A stretch of DNA of 64,000 nt from Nitrospirales bacterium (GTDB taxonomy: Bacteria; Nitrospirota; Nitrospiria; Nitrospirales; UBA8639): NCBI GenBank assembly GCA_021604005.1, contig BQIV01000008.1, positions 1 to 64,000 on the forward strand, written 5' to 3'. Made by a program: the position numbers and the translations under genes. Positions 1 to 10,960 of the stretch are shown piece by piece. The stretch's first letter is position 1. Each line of letters opens with the position of its first letter. The notes beneath the pieces were generated by a model. It did not search any database. It was not told the DNA's origin and saw only the letters and a list, made by a program, of their open reading frames with translations.

Positions 1-140
1 CGGGGTTCGTCCCGGCGGCCGAGGCCCTTTTGTTTCGGCAAAAGGACCCAAAACCATGAACGCCCAGGCCAGGCTCGTCGGATGAGCTGAACCCCGGTTG
101 GTGGGGCGGGCTAACTCGCTGCGCTCAAACAAGCCCGCCC
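1..140. repeat. REP-like hairpin block
   Basis: Two hairpins are visible. The first pairs CCTTTTG at 26-32 with CAAAAGG at 39-45. The second pairs GGGCGGGCT at 104-112 with AGCCCGCCC at 132-140. From memory, similar sequence recurs as an intergenic repeat and as spurious ORF fragments in many Gram-negative genomes; I cannot confirm copy number here because no second copy is in the window. It could act as a transcript 3' structure for a gene left of the window. Confidence 0.45.
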
Positions 141-1049
<909 letters not shown>

Positions 1050-2867
1050 ATGTCAAAAGAAAAGATTGTGGATGATGTCCAGCGTCTTATTGCTCTCGCT
1101 CGGGAAAAAGGACATTTAACTCATAAGGACCTTTCTCAGGTGCTCCCAGCTGAGATTGTAACCTCAGATCAATTACATGTGGTCTTGCTGGCGTTAAACG
1201 AAATGAATATTGAAGTCATCGATATGCCGACGAAGGAGACGCTTCAAGCTGTGGGGCACGGGAGTGAATCCGATGATCAAGAGGCCATAAGTGATGAGTC
1301 CGAGGGGGGGGGAGGCGATATTGATTTGACCCCGGGCGAGCCGACTCGCATCGATGATCCTGTTCGCCTCTATTTGAAAGAGATGGGGCGTGTTCCGCTT
1401 CTGACGCGAGAAGGCGAAATTGATCTCGCGAAACGAATCGAAGAAGGCAAGCGTGAACTGGCCTGTGCCATGTTTGGCATGCCCGTCACCATTCAACAGT
1501 TTGAAATGCTCTATGAACAATTGAAAAATCACGAAATTCGTGTGCGGGATTTGGTGTTGCTCCAAGATACGCTGGAAGATGATGATGTTGAAGAAGAGCC
1601 ACAGGCAACTGAGCAGGATGATGAAGAATTACATCAACGTACATTAGAGATTTTAGGGAATATCAGAAAGTTTGGCCGGTCGCTAATGGTGTTGTATGGG
1701 AATCAGCGAAAGGCGGCATCGGCAAGCTCAAAACACACGCAAGTGGAAAAACGCATCGTTGATGTCTGCGATCAATTTGTTGACCAGATTGAATCGTTGA
1801 ATTTGCACCAACGTGTTCGCGATCAAATGCTCAAGCGCATTAAAGATATTGGGAAGGAAATTTTTGAGTGTGAATCAATTGTGCGACGCAGCACGGCACG
1901 ATTGGGGCTTGCCAGTCAGGATGGTATGCAAGTGATCTCTCAACGATCTCGAAGCACAGCCAAGGCAAGTGGCGGAAAGCGGAAAGTTGAGCTCAGTAGT
2001 CAAGAGATCTCCAAACTGAAGGACGTCATGGCTGAAGCCAAGGGCCGGTTAAAGGAGATTCAAGAAGAAACCATTCTCATTCCCATCAATGAATTTCGTG
2101 ATGCATTGACAAAACTTGGTCGGGCTGAAGGCAAAGTGAAGCGAGGCAAGGCGCAACTCATTGAAGCTAACCTTCGCTTGGTTGTGAGTATTGCCCGGAA
2201 ATATACCAATCGCGGCCTGCAATTTATCGATTTAATTCAAGAAGGCAATATCGGACTGATGCGGGCTGTTGATAAATTTGAATATCAACGTGGATATAAG
2301 TTTAGTACCTATGCCACGTGGTGGATTCGACAGGGTGTAACCCGTGCGATTGCCGATCAAGCCAGAACCATTCGTATTCCTGTTCATATGATTGAAGCCA
2401 ATACCAAGCTTGCTCGAACCGCTCGGCAATTGGTGCAACAGCTCGGCCGGGAACCGACACCAGAAGAAATTGCGAGCCGCATGGGGCTGACTGCAGAAAA
2501 GGTTCGCATGATGCTGGATATTTCGAAGGGAACGATTTCGTTAGAAACTCCGATTGGTGAAAAAGAGGACAGTCAACTCGGGGATTTAATCGAAGATAAA
2601 AATGCTGTTTCGCCTATGGATGCGGCTAATCGATATGATCTGCAACGTCAAATTGCCAATGCGCTTGGGGTCCTGACGCCACGGGAAGAAACCGTAATTC
2701 GAAAACGGTTCGGTATTGGTGATAGTACCGACCATACGTTAGAGGAAATTGGTCAGGATTTTGATGTCACGCGAGAACGCATTCGACAAATCGAAGCGAA
2801 AGCCCTCAAAAAGTTGCGTCATCCAAGTTGTAGTCATAAACTTCGTAGTTTGGTTGAGCACATTTAA
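1050..2867 (+). CDS. rpoD: RNA polymerase primary sigma factor RpoD (sigma-70)
   Basis: Directs core RNA polymerase to housekeeping promoters. The 605-residue protein has the expected order: a short region 1.1, an acidic linker, region 1.2 from about residue 102 ([12 protein letters not shown]), a long non-conserved region, region 2 at about 370-440 ([39 protein letters not shown]), region 3, and region 4 with the HTH near 573-590 ([18 protein letters not shown]). An in-frame TTG lies 18 bases upstream, but ATG 1050 follows GAAGGGG at a normal distance and was chosen. A strong terminator follows. A second sigma-70 gene lies 2.6 kb downstream; this copy has the full primary-sigma architecture including the non-conserved region, so it is the better candidate for the essential factor. 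Confidence 0.96.
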   Translation: MSKEKIVDDVQRLIALAREKGHLTHKDLSQVLPAEIVTSDQLHVVLLALNEMNIEVIDMPTKETLQAVGHGSESDDQEAISDESEGGGGDIDLTPGEPTRIDDPVRLYLKEMGRVPLLTREGEIDLAKRIEEGKRELACAMFGMPVTIQQFEMLYEQLKNHEIRVRDLVLLQDTLEDDDVEEEPQATEQDDEELHQRTLEILGNIRKFGRSLMVLYGNQRKAASASSKHTQVEKRIVDVCDQFVDQIESLNLHQRVRDQMLKRIKDIGKEIFECESIVRRSTARLGLASQDGMQVISQRSRSTAKASGGKRKVELSSQEISKLKDVMAEAKGRLKEIQEETILIPINEFRDALTKLGRAEGKVKRGKAQLIEANLRLVVSIARKYTNRGLQFIDLIQEGNIGLMRAVDKFEYQRGYKFSTYATWWIRQGVTRAIADQARTIRIPVHMIEANTKLARTARQLVQQLGREPTPEEIASRMGLTAEKVRMMLDISKGTISLETPIGEKEDSQLGDLIEDKNAVSPMDAANRYDLQRQIANALGVLTPREETVIRKRFGIGDSTDHTLEEIGQDFDVTRERIRQIEAKALKKLRHPSCSHKLRSLVEHI

Positions 2868-2893
2868 CGATTGCGGTTTGCCGTGTTGTTTTC

Positions 2894-2925
2894 AAAGCCC
2901 CGTCATGTTTGACGGGGCTTTTTTT
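2894..2925 (+). terminator. Rho-independent terminator of rpoD
   Basis: An 11-bp perfect stem (AAAGCCCCGTC / GACGGGGCTTT, 2894-2904 with 2911-2921) with a six-base loop is followed by a T run. It begins 27 bases after the rpoD stop. Confidence 0.95.
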
Positions 2926-3098
2926 GTTCAGGGGGATGTTCGAATTTTATAGACGTGTATCACGCTCTACTCGGACAGTCCTCTCAACTGGTACAATGAG
3001 AGGGAATCGAATTCGTATGGGGTGCAATGCTGCACACACGAGGTGTGACGTCATACACCATACCCCCGGAAGTGCATGTAAACGAGTTCTAAAGATCT

Positions 3099-3773
3099 AT
3101 GCGTATTCTTGTCGTTGAAGATGAACCAAAAGTTGCGTCGTTTATCCGGCGGGCTTTAGAGGAGGAAAGTTATGCGGTAGACGTGTGTGCCGATGGCCAG
3201 CAAGGACAGGATTGGGCACAGTCAATCGATTACGATTTAATCGTTCTCGATCTCATGCTTCCAGGCATTCCGGGCCTCGAGCTTTTGAAACATATACGCA
3301 AAAGTGGCGTCAAGACCCCTGTCATGATTCTCACCGCACGATCCGAAGTGGATCAGCGCGTAAAGGGCTTGGACGCCGGGGCGGATGATTATTTGACGAA
3401 ACCATTTGCCATAGAAGAATTGCTGGCTCGTGCCCGTGCGTTGCTTCGTCGGGCAGGCGGTGTGCCAACCGGTGTCTTAGAAGTCGGTGATTTAGTGTTG
3501 AATCCGGTCACACGTGAAGTTACTCGTGGAGACCAGCGGATTGAGTTGACGACGAAAGAATATGCGTTATTGGAATATCTGATGCGGAACGCCGGTCGTG
3601 TCTTGACTCGGCCAATGATTACAGAACATGTGTGGGATCTAGATTTTGATACATTTACGAATGTGATTGATGTGTATATCAGCTATCTGCGCAATAAAAT
3701 TGACAAAGGGCGAGAACAGAGTTTGATACAGACCGTTCGTGGAAGTGGTTATGTCATGAGGGCCGATGTATGA
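3099..3773 (+). CDS. OmpR/PhoB-family response regulator
   Basis: DNA-binding output half of a two-component system. Residues 1-120 are a receiver domain with the acidic pocket (VVEDE), phospho-acceptor Asp51 in VLDLMLPG, the conserved switch Thr in ILTA and the conserved Lys in LTKPF. Residues 130-224 are a winged-helix effector ending RGSGYVMR. The 224-residue length is typical. Its stop overlaps the start of the kinase gene by ATGA, so the two are translationally coupled. The receiver resembles the CusR/MprA group, but the target genes and stimulus cannot be read from sequence. Confidence 0.94.
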   Translation: MRILVVEDEPKVASFIRRALEEESYAVDVCADGQQGQDWAQSIDYDLIVLDLMLPGIPGLELLKHIRKSGVKTPVMILTARSEVDQRVKGLDAGADDYLTKPFAIEELLARARALLRRAGGVPTGVLEVGDLVLNPVTREVTRGDQRIELTTKEYALLEYLMRNAGRVLTRPMITEHVWDLDFDTFTNVIDVYISYLRNKIDKGREQSLIQTVRGSGYVMRADV

Positions 3774-5182
3774 GTCAGGCCTCCATCCGTGTCCGGCTGA
3801 CGCTCTGGTATGGCACTGCCTTAGCGCTTATTCTCATTCTGTTTGCCGGAACCATCTATTTTGTCATCTCGCGTGGCTTGCGAGACCAAGTCGATGCGTC
3901 TCTTGAGGAAGCCGCGTCTGTGGCCATTCGGACGTTAGGGGAACACCGATTTGGTCCATTTTTAATATTTGAAGATCTCTCGCAAAACTTTCCTGAACTC
4001 GCCTTGCTGGATAAGTTCTTTCAGATTTTCGGTCCTGCCGGACAGGTCACTATTCAATCCGCAAACATTAAAAGCCGTGAAATTCCATTAAGCCAAACGG
4101 CGTTTCAAGCATCGTTGAAAGGACAAGCCACCTTCGAGTCCGTTCGGTTTGATGAGGGGGTTCCGTTCCGACTGCTCTCCGTTCCCATCCGGCATACGGA
4201 GCGTCTTGTGAGTATTTTGCGTGTGGGCACGTCCCTCTATCCTACTGAAAAAATGTTACAGCGCTTACTGCTTGCTCTCGTGATCGCTTCGCCAATTGCG
4301 ATTATTGTGTCGCTGTTGGGCGGATGGTTTTTGGCCGGTCGAGCCTTGATGCCGGTGAATGTCATTACGTGTGCGGCTCAGCGTATCGCCGATGGCGATT
4401 TGACTCAACGAATTACGAGTCCTCGGTCAAGTGACGAAATCGGGCGTTTGGCTTCGGTGTTTAATGATATGATCGCGCGTCTCGAAATCTCGTTTCGGCA
4501 AATACGTCAATTTAGTGCCGATGCCTCTCATGAGCTTCGGACACCCTTGACAATCACCAAGGGTGAAACCGAGCTGGCCTTGCGCCGGCCGCGCGAGGCG
4601 GATGATTACCGTCAAGTCCTAGAGAGTAACTTGGAAGAAATCGATCGCATGAGCCGGATTGTCGATGAATTGCTATTTCTCTCTCGTGCCGATTTGGGTG
4701 AGATTAAAATGACCATGTCTCCAATTTCATTGGACAGTTTAGTTCGAGAAGTTCAACTGCAGGCAACGATTCTTGGCCAAGATCGACAGATTGAAACAAT
4801 CTTAGGGACTGTTGAGCCAATTGTTGTCGATGGAGATGAACTTCGACTTCGGGAATTACTCTTGAATCTTGTCGATAACGCGATTAAATATTCCCATCCC
4901 AATTCTCAGGTGGAATTATCCCTGAGACAGATCGACGCTCAGGCAGAGTTGAAGGTGTGTGATCACGGGATTGGTGTGTCTGATCTGGAACAGCAACGAA
5001 TCTTTGACCGCTTCTATCGGACGGATACGGCTCGCGCGCATGCCTCAAAGGGAACGGGGTTGGGATTGGCCATCTGTCAATGGATTGTTGATGTGCATCA
5101 AGGAACGATCCAGATGCAAAGTTCTCCAGGCGCTGGGTCATGTTTTACCGTCTTGCTTCCGCTTCGTGCCCCTGTTGTGTAA
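3770..5182 (+). CDS. sensor histidine kinase, HAMP type
   Basis: Membrane sensor partner of the preceding regulator, 470 residues. Two transmembrane helices (about 12-34 and 163-188) enclose a periplasmic sensor of about 130 residues. HAMP follows, then the dimerisation/phosphotransfer domain with the H-box ASHELRTPLT (His254), and a C-terminal ATPase with N-box LVDNAIKYS, G1 DHGIGV and G2 GTGLGLAI. The start ATG overlaps the regulator's stop. The periplasmic domain has no metal-binding motif I can recognise, so the signal is unknown. A second sigma-70 gene follows 285 bases later. Confidence 0.94.
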   Translation: MSQASIRVRLTLWYGTALALILILFAGTIYFVISRGLRDQVDASLEEAASVAIRTLGEHRFGPFLIFEDLSQNFPELALLDKFFQIFGPAGQVTIQSANIKSREIPLSQTAFQASLKGQATFESVRFDEGVPFRLLSVPIRHTERLVSILRVGTSLYPTEKMLQRLLLALVIASPIAIIVSLLGGWFLAGRALMPVNVITCAAQRIADGDLTQRITSPRSSDEIGRLASVFNDMIARLEISFRQIRQFSADASHELRTPLTITKGETELALRRPREADDYRQVLESNLEEIDRMSRIVDELLFLSRADLGEIKMTMSPISLDSLVREVQLQATILGQDRQIETILGTVEPIVVDGDELRLRELLLNLVDNAIKYSHPNSQVELSLRQIDAQAELKVCDHGIGVSDLEQQRIFDRFYRTDTARAHASKGTGLGLAICQWIVDVHQGTIQMQSSPGAGSCFTVLLPLRAPVV

Positions 5183-5467
5183 CCACGTCTTTGCCTCACT
5201 CCCAGTACATTAACAATTTTTAATGTGCGCTTAATCCTCCTTTCATTTCTGGTGGGTATAAGATAGCTGATGTCTAGTAAGGAAGAGCGTCTGTCACAGG
5301 AATCAGCATCTTTGCCCACGATGGCATACTTGGAGAATGAACCTCGTGTTGCAAGTTCCATTGATCATGGATGGTGAAGGAGTCAACGAGTCGGCAAATC
5401 CTAAACGTAGTACACAAGAATGGCTACAGGGAATTGGGCACGCGTGCTACATGAAAGGGGAATATGT

Positions 5468-6727
5468 ATGAATATCGTAACAGATCGTCAAGGTTCGAGA
5501 AGTGTCAAGGCACAACACCATACAGCGTATGACAGACGTCGAGAAGATGAAGGTGTTATAGGACACGCTGTTTCCCGAAAGCGTCCACAACGAACAGGGA
5601 GAAAAGAGGACGGTGTGTTTGAGAACGTCGCACTCCCAAATAGTGAAGGATCGGTTAGTCTCGAGACCGTATATTTTCGCGATTTTCGATCACGGCCACT
5701 TCTTGATCCCGACGCCGAATTGTATTTAGCCAAACAGCTGCATCACGGAACGTCGGCCATTCGAGATATATTACGCCAAGCGATTACTCTCACCAAAAGC
5801 TGGGAGTCGAATCAGGACGTTATGCAACTCTCGAAACGATTCAGCGAAATCGCCGAGTTAAGCGGGTTGTCGGCGCCGATTATTGATGAGATTACCGACT
5901 CCCTTCAGCAATTACATCACATTGTCAAAACGCACCATCCGAAAGACGTGGAACGTGTGACGTGCATAGCTCAACTTCAGAAACAGGTAGAACATGCACG
6001 GCAACAGGTTGAACGTGCAAAGGATGAACTGGTTCAGCGAAATCTACGCCTTGTCATTGATATTGCGAAACGTTATCTCAATCGCGGCCTCGGGTTTCTC
6101 GATTTAGTTCAAGAAGGCAATATCGGGTTGATGAAAGCCGCCGAGCGATTCGATTTTCAACGTGGGTTTAAGTTCAGTACCTATGCGACATGGTGGGTTC
6201 GACAAGGTATTACCCGTGCCGTGGCTGATCAATCCCGTACGATTCGCGTGCCCGTTCATACAACCGAAGCCTCGAATCGAATCGCGAGAATGATGCAAAA
6301 ATTGGCTCAGCAATTTGATCGCGAGGCGAGTTATGATGAGCTAGGCCGTGAGTTGGGAATGAGCCGGGAGCGAGTCAAAGAGACGCTGCAAGCCTTTCAG
6401 GAGCCCATTTCGTTAGATGCAACACCGGTCGATGGAGATGGCCAACTTGGTGATCTGATTCCTGATCTCGATGCCATGCCTCCTGATGTCGAGATCGACC
6501 AAAAAAGAACGACCGAACATCTCGAGCGAATTTTACAAATCCTGTCGCCACGGGAACAACAAGTGGTTCGTTTGCGGTTCGGTATTGGGCAAGATGAACC
6601 GTGGACCTTGGAACAGGTGGGGCGAAGCCTTTCTGTCACGCGTGAACGGATACGGCAAATTGAGGGTGTCGCCCTCAAAAAACTCAAAGAGCCTCACGTG
6701 AAAGCTCAGCTCATGGCATTACGATGA
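5468..6727 (+). CDS. sigma-70 family RNA polymerase sigma factor, group 2 type
   Basis: 419 residues with sigma regions 1.2 (VYFRDFRSRPLLDPDAELYLAKQL), 2 (NLRLVIDIAKRYLNRGLGFLDL onward, with TYATWWVRQGITRAVADQSRTIR), 3 and 4 (LSPREQQVVRLRFGIG, then the [19 protein letters not shown]). It lacks the long non-conserved region of primary sigma factors and has a basic N-terminus, so it is probably a stationary-phase or stress type factor (RpoS-like or SigB-like by architecture). The ORF opens at 5420, but ATG 5468 is preceded by AAAGGGG seven bases away and is the better start. Which regulon it serves is unknown. Its position behind a two-component pair may be coincidental. Confidence 0.92.
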   Translation: MNIVTDRQGSRSVKAQHHTAYDRRREDEGVIGHAVSRKRPQRTGRKEDGVFENVALPNSEGSVSLETVYFRDFRSRPLLDPDAELYLAKQLHHGTSAIRDILRQAITLTKSWESNQDVMQLSKRFSEIAELSGLSAPIIDEITDSLQQLHHIVKTHHPKDVERVTCIAQLQKQVEHARQQVERAKDELVQRNLRLVIDIAKRYLNRGLGFLDLVQEGNIGLMKAAERFDFQRGFKFSTYATWWVRQGITRAVADQSRTIRVPVHTTEASNRIARMMQKLAQQFDREASYDELGRELGMSRERVKETLQAFQEPISLDATPVDGDGQLGDLIPDLDAMPPDVEIDQKRTTEHLERILQILSPREQQVVRLRFGIGQDEPWTLEQVGRSLSVTRERIRQIEGVALKKLKEPHVKAQLMALR

Positions 6728-6835
6728 CACTGTATTTACACATTTTTTTGTGAATACGGGGGATAGACTTACTTGTAAAGTTTCTGTGCAATCCCCACCA
6801 TTCTTCGTTGAATGCGTTAACGTATAAGTAAGTAA

Positions 6836-6880
6836 AAAGGCGTAGGGGTGTGAGTCTTTTCACAACCTACGCCTTTCGTA
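6836..6880 (+). terminator. terminator after the second sigma factor
   Basis: A perfect 11-bp stem AAAGGCGTAGG (6836-6846) pairs with CCTACGCCTTT (6866-6876), and an inner TGTGA/TCACA pairing extends it. T runs lie on both sides when read on either strand, so it could work bidirectionally. No gene converges from the right here. Confidence 0.8.
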
Positions 6881-7275
6881 CGTTTGTTCAACATAGGTAG
6901 AATATTTCGATTCCGCCCACAATTCGTGTTATTTGCCTTCATGGTGAAGAGTAGAAACTACATTGAATGTGGTGAAATCTGACAAACTGGACTGCAGCGT
7001 TTCTCAACAGATATCGATATGATGCAGGAGACTGAGGCAGGAAGAATCAGGTTTTATTCAGTATAACCGAATCAATAGAGGAGATTATGCTGTCGGTCAT
7101 GACGTATCAGAAGCAATGTGACAATGTGGGATAACCTTTTTCATTCTTTTTCTGTACATGAGGCTGTGCAAGACTCTACATGGTTCGTTTGCTGAATGTT
7201 GCAGCTTGAGTCGATCCGAAACCATGCGTTCATACGCATGAGGTGTCATTCAATTTCTCGATGGTAAAGCCGTTC
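6881..7275. other. intergenic region before arfB
   Basis: I see no gene, tRNA or structured RNA. A 13-codon open frame after GAGGAG near 7080 is too short to call. The start of the next gene is ambiguous within the last 35 bases. Confidence 0.4.
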
Positions 7276-7704
7276 ATGGATATTCGTATCAATGATCGTT
7301 TGTCTATTCCGGAACGCGAACTCGTCTTTACGGCTTCCCGGAGTCGTGGTCCCGGCGGGCAACATGTCAATAAAGTAAATAGTCGCATGACCTTGCATTT
7401 TGATATTCAGAATAGTTCGTATCTTACACCCACGCAGAAGAATGTACTGTGTGGTTCGTTGGCGACGAGAGTCAATGCCAATGGTATCTTCCGTTTGGAT
7501 TGTCAAAAACATCGAATGCAATCGATGAATCGGGCCGAGCTTCTTGACCGTTTTGCGTCACATATCAGAACGGCCCTGCTGCCGAAACGGTTTCGAGTTC
7601 CGACCAAGATATCGAAAGCCGCACAAGAACGGAGACTCGAGCAAAAAAAGCGTCAGGGACGAATCAAGAAACGTCGCTCACCTGCACTGGGACGGGATGA
7701 GTAG
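7276..7704 (+). CDS. arfB: alternative ribosome-rescue peptidyl-tRNA hydrolase ArfB (YaeJ)
   Basis: Rescues ribosomes stalled at the end of truncated mRNA by hydrolysing peptidyl-tRNA. It carries the release-factor catalytic motif GGQ (Gly27-Gly28-Gln29 in SRGPGGQHVNKVNS). A lysine/arginine-rich C-terminal tail (AQERRLEQKKRQGRIKKRR) is the part that enters the empty mRNA channel in ArfB. With ATG 7276 the protein is 142 residues and aligns with the family's N-terminus. GTG 7243 and ATG 7261 are alternative in-frame starts, and none has a good Shine-Dalgarno. The protein lacks a codon-recognition domain, so it is not RF1/RF2. Confidence 0.9.
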   Translation: MDIRINDRLSIPERELVFTASRSRGPGGQHVNKVNSRMTLHFDIQNSSYLTPTQKNVLCGSLATRVNANGIFRLDCQKHRMQSMNRAELLDRFASHIRTALLPKRFRVPTKISKAAQERRLEQKKRQGRIKKRRSPALGRDE

Positions 7705-7919
7705 AGTCACTCCAATTCATTCCAATCAGCAAAATACAAGAACACCAATGCAGGACAACGATTGAACATGATGAAGGGTATGTCCGCCTGGATGATCTGT
7801 AGACGATGGACGGTTCAATAACCAAGGGTCATTCGGCATCCAGTGGGGTGATCTGTAGATTCGGCATAATTGAAGCTGGAATCACACGTATGTTTTCAGT
7901 CGGATAAGGAATAGAGGAT

Positions 7920-9995
7920 ATGGATGATTTGTCTGCTCGTTCCGCTATGGCACCTCCAAGGGCCAAAAAAATCCCACGCCAGCTCCTGGCACATGGCCGA
8001 GTACGTGTCGATGACTACTACTGGCTTCGCGAAAGAGAGAACCCTGATGTTCTTGAGTATTTGACTGCAGAGAATAACTATGCCGATCAGGTGATGGCGC
8101 CAATTAAACCCTTAGAGGACGCTTTGTTCCAAGAAATCAAAGGACGAATAAAACAGACAGATTTATCCGTCCCATTTAAGCTTGGCAAGTATTATTATTA
8201 TGTTCGGTATGAACCGGAACGGGAATATGGCATCTATTGCCGGAAATATCAAACCTTGGATCATCCTGAGGACATCATGCTTGATGCGAACATTCTGGCT
8301 CAAGGGTGTGATTTTTTCTCACTTGGGAACTGGATGATAAGTTCGAGACAGGATCTTCTTGCGTACGCGGTTGATACGCAAGGACGGAGAATTTATACGA
8401 TACACATTAAAAACCTCGTCACGGGTGAAGTCCTCCAGGATTGTATCCCTGAGACGACGGGGAACATGGATTGGGCCAATGACAATCGGACCTTGTTCTA
8501 TAGTAAGCAGGATCCTGAAACGTTGCGAGCTCATCAGATTTGGCGGCATGTCTTAGGGACGGATGTTGAAAAAGATGAATTGGTCTATGAAGAGAAAGAC
8601 GAAACATTCTCCACCTATGTTTTTAAGACCAAATCAAAAGACTATCTGATGATTGCCTCGCACCAGACGATTTCCAGTGAATATCGATTTCTTGATGCGA
8701 ATCACCCTTCAGGCGATTTTTGCATACTGGAGCCTCGCGAGCGCGGCCACGAGTATGATGTTGAGCATTACAATGGACGGTTTTATATTCGCACGAATAG
8801 CCAGGCCAAGAACTTTCGTTTGATGGTTACGTCAGTCGATCACCCTGAACAACACTATTGGGAAGAAGTGATTCCCCATCGTGAGCATGTGTTATTGGAG
8901 GGAATCGAGCTGTTTCAACACTTCATGGTGATCGAAGAACGTATTGAAGGCCTTATTCATCTCCGAGTCGTCCCGTGGCAGGGCGATGAAGAATACGAAA
9001 TAGATTTTGGCGAAGCGGCGTACTACGTGACTTTTGGCGATAACTATGAAATGGACACTTCTCTTCTTCGATTTGGGTACACGTCTATGACCACTCCCAT
9101 GACCATTTATGACTATAATATGGAGACGCGTACCCAGGTGCTCTTGAAACGCGAAGAGATATTAGGGGATTTTGATGTCGCACAGTATCACACGGAACGG
9201 TTGCATGCGCGTGCTGCGGATGGAACAGCTATCCCTATCTCTTTGGTCTATCGGACAGGTTTTGTCCCTAACGGACAGGCGCCGCTATTGCTGTATGGGT
9301 ACGGGTCCTATGGGGCAAGTATGGATGCCACATTTAGTTCGTCTCGACTCAGTTTGTTAGATCGAGGATTTGTCTATGCCATTGCGCATATTCGTGGAGG
9401 CGAGGAGTTGGGGCGCACATGGTATGACGATGGAAAATTGTTGAAGAAAAAGAATACGTTTACCGACTTCATCGCCTGTGCCGAGTATTTACGAGATCAA
9501 CACTATGCCGACCCGCAAAAGTTATTCGCAATGGGCGGGAGTGCCGGAGGGCTCCTTATCGGTGCCGTGACCAATTTACGTCCGGATGTATTCACCGGTG
9601 TTGTCGCGCAAGTACCGTTTGTGGATGTGGTGACGACGATGCTTGACGAAACTATTCCCCTTACGACGGGAGAGTATGACGAATGGGGCAATCCGAATCA
9701 GAAAGAGTATTTTGATTATATGTTGTCCTATTCTCCTTACGACAATGTCGAAGCCAAAGCGTATCCGCATCTTTTGGTGACAACCGGTTTGCATGATTCG
9801 CAGGTGCAGTACTGGGAGCCAGCGAAATGGGTTGCCAAATTACGTACACTCAAAACGGATTCTCATCGACTCATCCTCAAGACGAACATGGATGCCGGGC
9901 ATGGTGGGGCATCTGGACGGTTTACACGGTATAAAGAAACCGCAACAATTTATGCCTTTCTTTTGGACATTGCTGGACTGGCCGGTGTTTCGTAA
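7920..9995 (+). CDS. ptrB: oligopeptidase B (prolyl oligopeptidase family S9A)
   Basis: Serine peptidase that cleaves short peptides, usually after basic residues, in the cytoplasm. 691 residues: an N-terminal beta-propeller (about 75-410) gates the C-terminal alpha/beta hydrolase domain. The catalytic triad is visible: Ser541 in GGSAGG, Asp626 in TTGLHDSQVQ and His661 in DAGHGGASG. RGGEELGRTWYDDGK is a family signature upstream of the nucleophile. No signal peptide is seen. The family also contains prolyl oligopeptidases, but length and motifs fit protease II best. It stands alone, with about 215 empty bases before it. Confidence 0.93.
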   Translation: MDDLSARSAMAPPRAKKIPRQLLAHGRVRVDDYYWLRERENPDVLEYLTAENNYADQVMAPIKPLEDALFQEIKGRIKQTDLSVPFKLGKYYYYVRYEPEREYGIYCRKYQTLDHPEDIMLDANILAQGCDFFSLGNWMISSRQDLLAYAVDTQGRRIYTIHIKNLVTGEVLQDCIPETTGNMDWANDNRTLFYSKQDPETLRAHQIWRHVLGTDVEKDELVYEEKDETFSTYVFKTKSKDYLMIASHQTISSEYRFLDANHPSGDFCILEPRERGHEYDVEHYNGRFYIRTNSQAKNFRLMVTSVDHPEQHYWEEVIPHREHVLLEGIELFQHFMVIEERIEGLIHLRVVPWQGDEEYEIDFGEAAYYVTFGDNYEMDTSLLRFGYTSMTTPMTIYDYNMETRTQVLLKREEILGDFDVAQYHTERLHARAADGTAIPISLVYRTGFVPNGQAPLLLYGYGSYGASMDATFSSSRLSLLDRGFVYAIAHIRGGEELGRTWYDDGKLLKKKNTFTDFIACAEYLRDQHYADPQKLFAMGGSAGGLLIGAVTNLRPDVFTGVVAQVPFVDVVTTMLDETIPLTTGEYDEWGNPNQKEYFDYMLSYSPYDNVEAKAYPHLLVTTGLHDSQVQYWEPAKWVAKLRTLKTDSHRLILKTNMDAGHGGASGRFTRYKETATIYAFLLDIAGLAGVS

Positions 9996-10021
9996 GAAGA
10001 GATATGCGATAGGCTAGAAGG

Positions 10022-10336
10022 TTACTCCTGCTTTGTATCAATGAGATACCGCAGGTGTCCTGCTGTTTGAGCCTGACATTCGAGCACGTGTGACTGAGGA
10101 ATATCTGCCTGAAGACGCTTAAGAAGCCGGGGCACGCTCATGCCAGCTGGTATTTCGCAGAGCCAAATATGGACACCGGTTTCTAGGTCGTCGTAGTGCC
10201 GCCGAACCTGAAAGCCAGGCTTTTCCATATAATAGGCCGAAAGAAACCCTGTAATGCCTTGAATGACCCATTGATGTTCTTGGGCGTAGCGGTAGCTCAC
10301 GCTAATTTCGACAAGGGTATTCTTGCTGTCAAGCAT
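10022..10336 (-). CDS. small protein of unknown function downstream of msrB
   Basis: A 104-residue soluble protein with no family I recognise. It is rich in aromatic residues and His (SYRYAQEHQWVIQ, IWLCEIPAG). It lies 53 bases downstream of msrB on the same strand, so it is probably co-transcribed with it. ATG 10336 is taken as the start; a TTG at 10348 is in frame four codons earlier. Neither has more than a weak ribosome site. It ends 26 bases from the convergent oligopeptidase B gene. The compact fit between two real genes is the main argument for it being coding. Confidence 0.5.
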   Translation of the reverse strand: MLDSKNTLVEISVSYRYAQEHQWVIQGITGFLSAYYMEKPGFQVRRHYDDLETGVHIWLCEIPAGMSVPRLLKRLQADIPQSHVLECQAQTAGHLRYLIDTKQE

Positions 10337-10389
10337 GGTATGACTCAATAGTGTAATCTGTCCGTGAAGGGATTGCCGGTTTCTGTATG

Positions 10390-10794
10390 TTATGATGTCG
10401 TCTCTTCTTTAAAGCATAGCGATGCTGAATTAATGCAGTAGCGTTGTCCGGTAGGAAGAGGGCCATCGTCAAAGACATGTCCCAAATGCGCGTCACACGT
10501 TGCGCAAAGCACTTCCGTCCTTTGCATCCCATAGCTGTTGTCATGTTCTGCGTGCACGGCTTCTGGCTCTGCCGGCATCGTAAAGCTAGGCCATCCGGTT
10601 CCTGAATCAAATTTATGCTCCGAGCGGAATAATGAGCTTCCGCAACAAACACATTGGTACAGACCGGTTCCCTTGTGATTGTAGTACTGTCCGGTAAATG
10701 CGGGCTCTGTCCCATGTTGTCTCGTCACCTGATATTGCTCTGGTGTGAGTTGCCGTTTCCATTCATCATCAGATTTTGTCAATTTGTTTTTCAT
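10390..10794 (-). CDS. msrB: peptide-methionine (R)-S-oxide reductase MsrB
   Basis: Repairs oxidised methionine by reducing the R-sulfoxide. All signatures are present in the 134 residues: two zinc CxxC pairs (Cys48/Cys51 and Cys97/Cys100), GTGWPSF, HLGHVF and catalytic Cys120 in RYCINSASL. The open frame extends to 10929, but ATG 10794 follows AAGGA at five bases and matches the family N-terminus. No signal peptide, so it acts in the cytoplasm. MsrA is not nearby. Confidence 0.95.
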   Translation of the reverse strand: MKNKLTKSDDEWKRQLTPEQYQVTRQHGTEPAFTGQYYNHKGTGLYQCVCCGSSLFRSEHKFDSGTGWPSFTMPAEPEAVHAEHDNSYGMQRTEVLCATCDAHLGHVFDDGPLPTGQRYCINSASLCFKEETTS

Positions 10795-10960
10795 GATATT
10801 CCTTGTTACGAATGAAATGTTCTCTTCTGTTATGACGATGTGTAGCGCGTAGTATACCAGGTTTCTCAAATAGAGAAAATCAGACACGACGAGACTACAT
10901 GATGGGTAATCTGAAGCGAAGGTTGTCATCGACTCTGGAAATCTACTACATTTCCCTGCT

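Noticed and set aside
7080-7130. 13-codon frame after GAGGAG
   Set aside because: Too short, and no attenuator or leader function is apparent.
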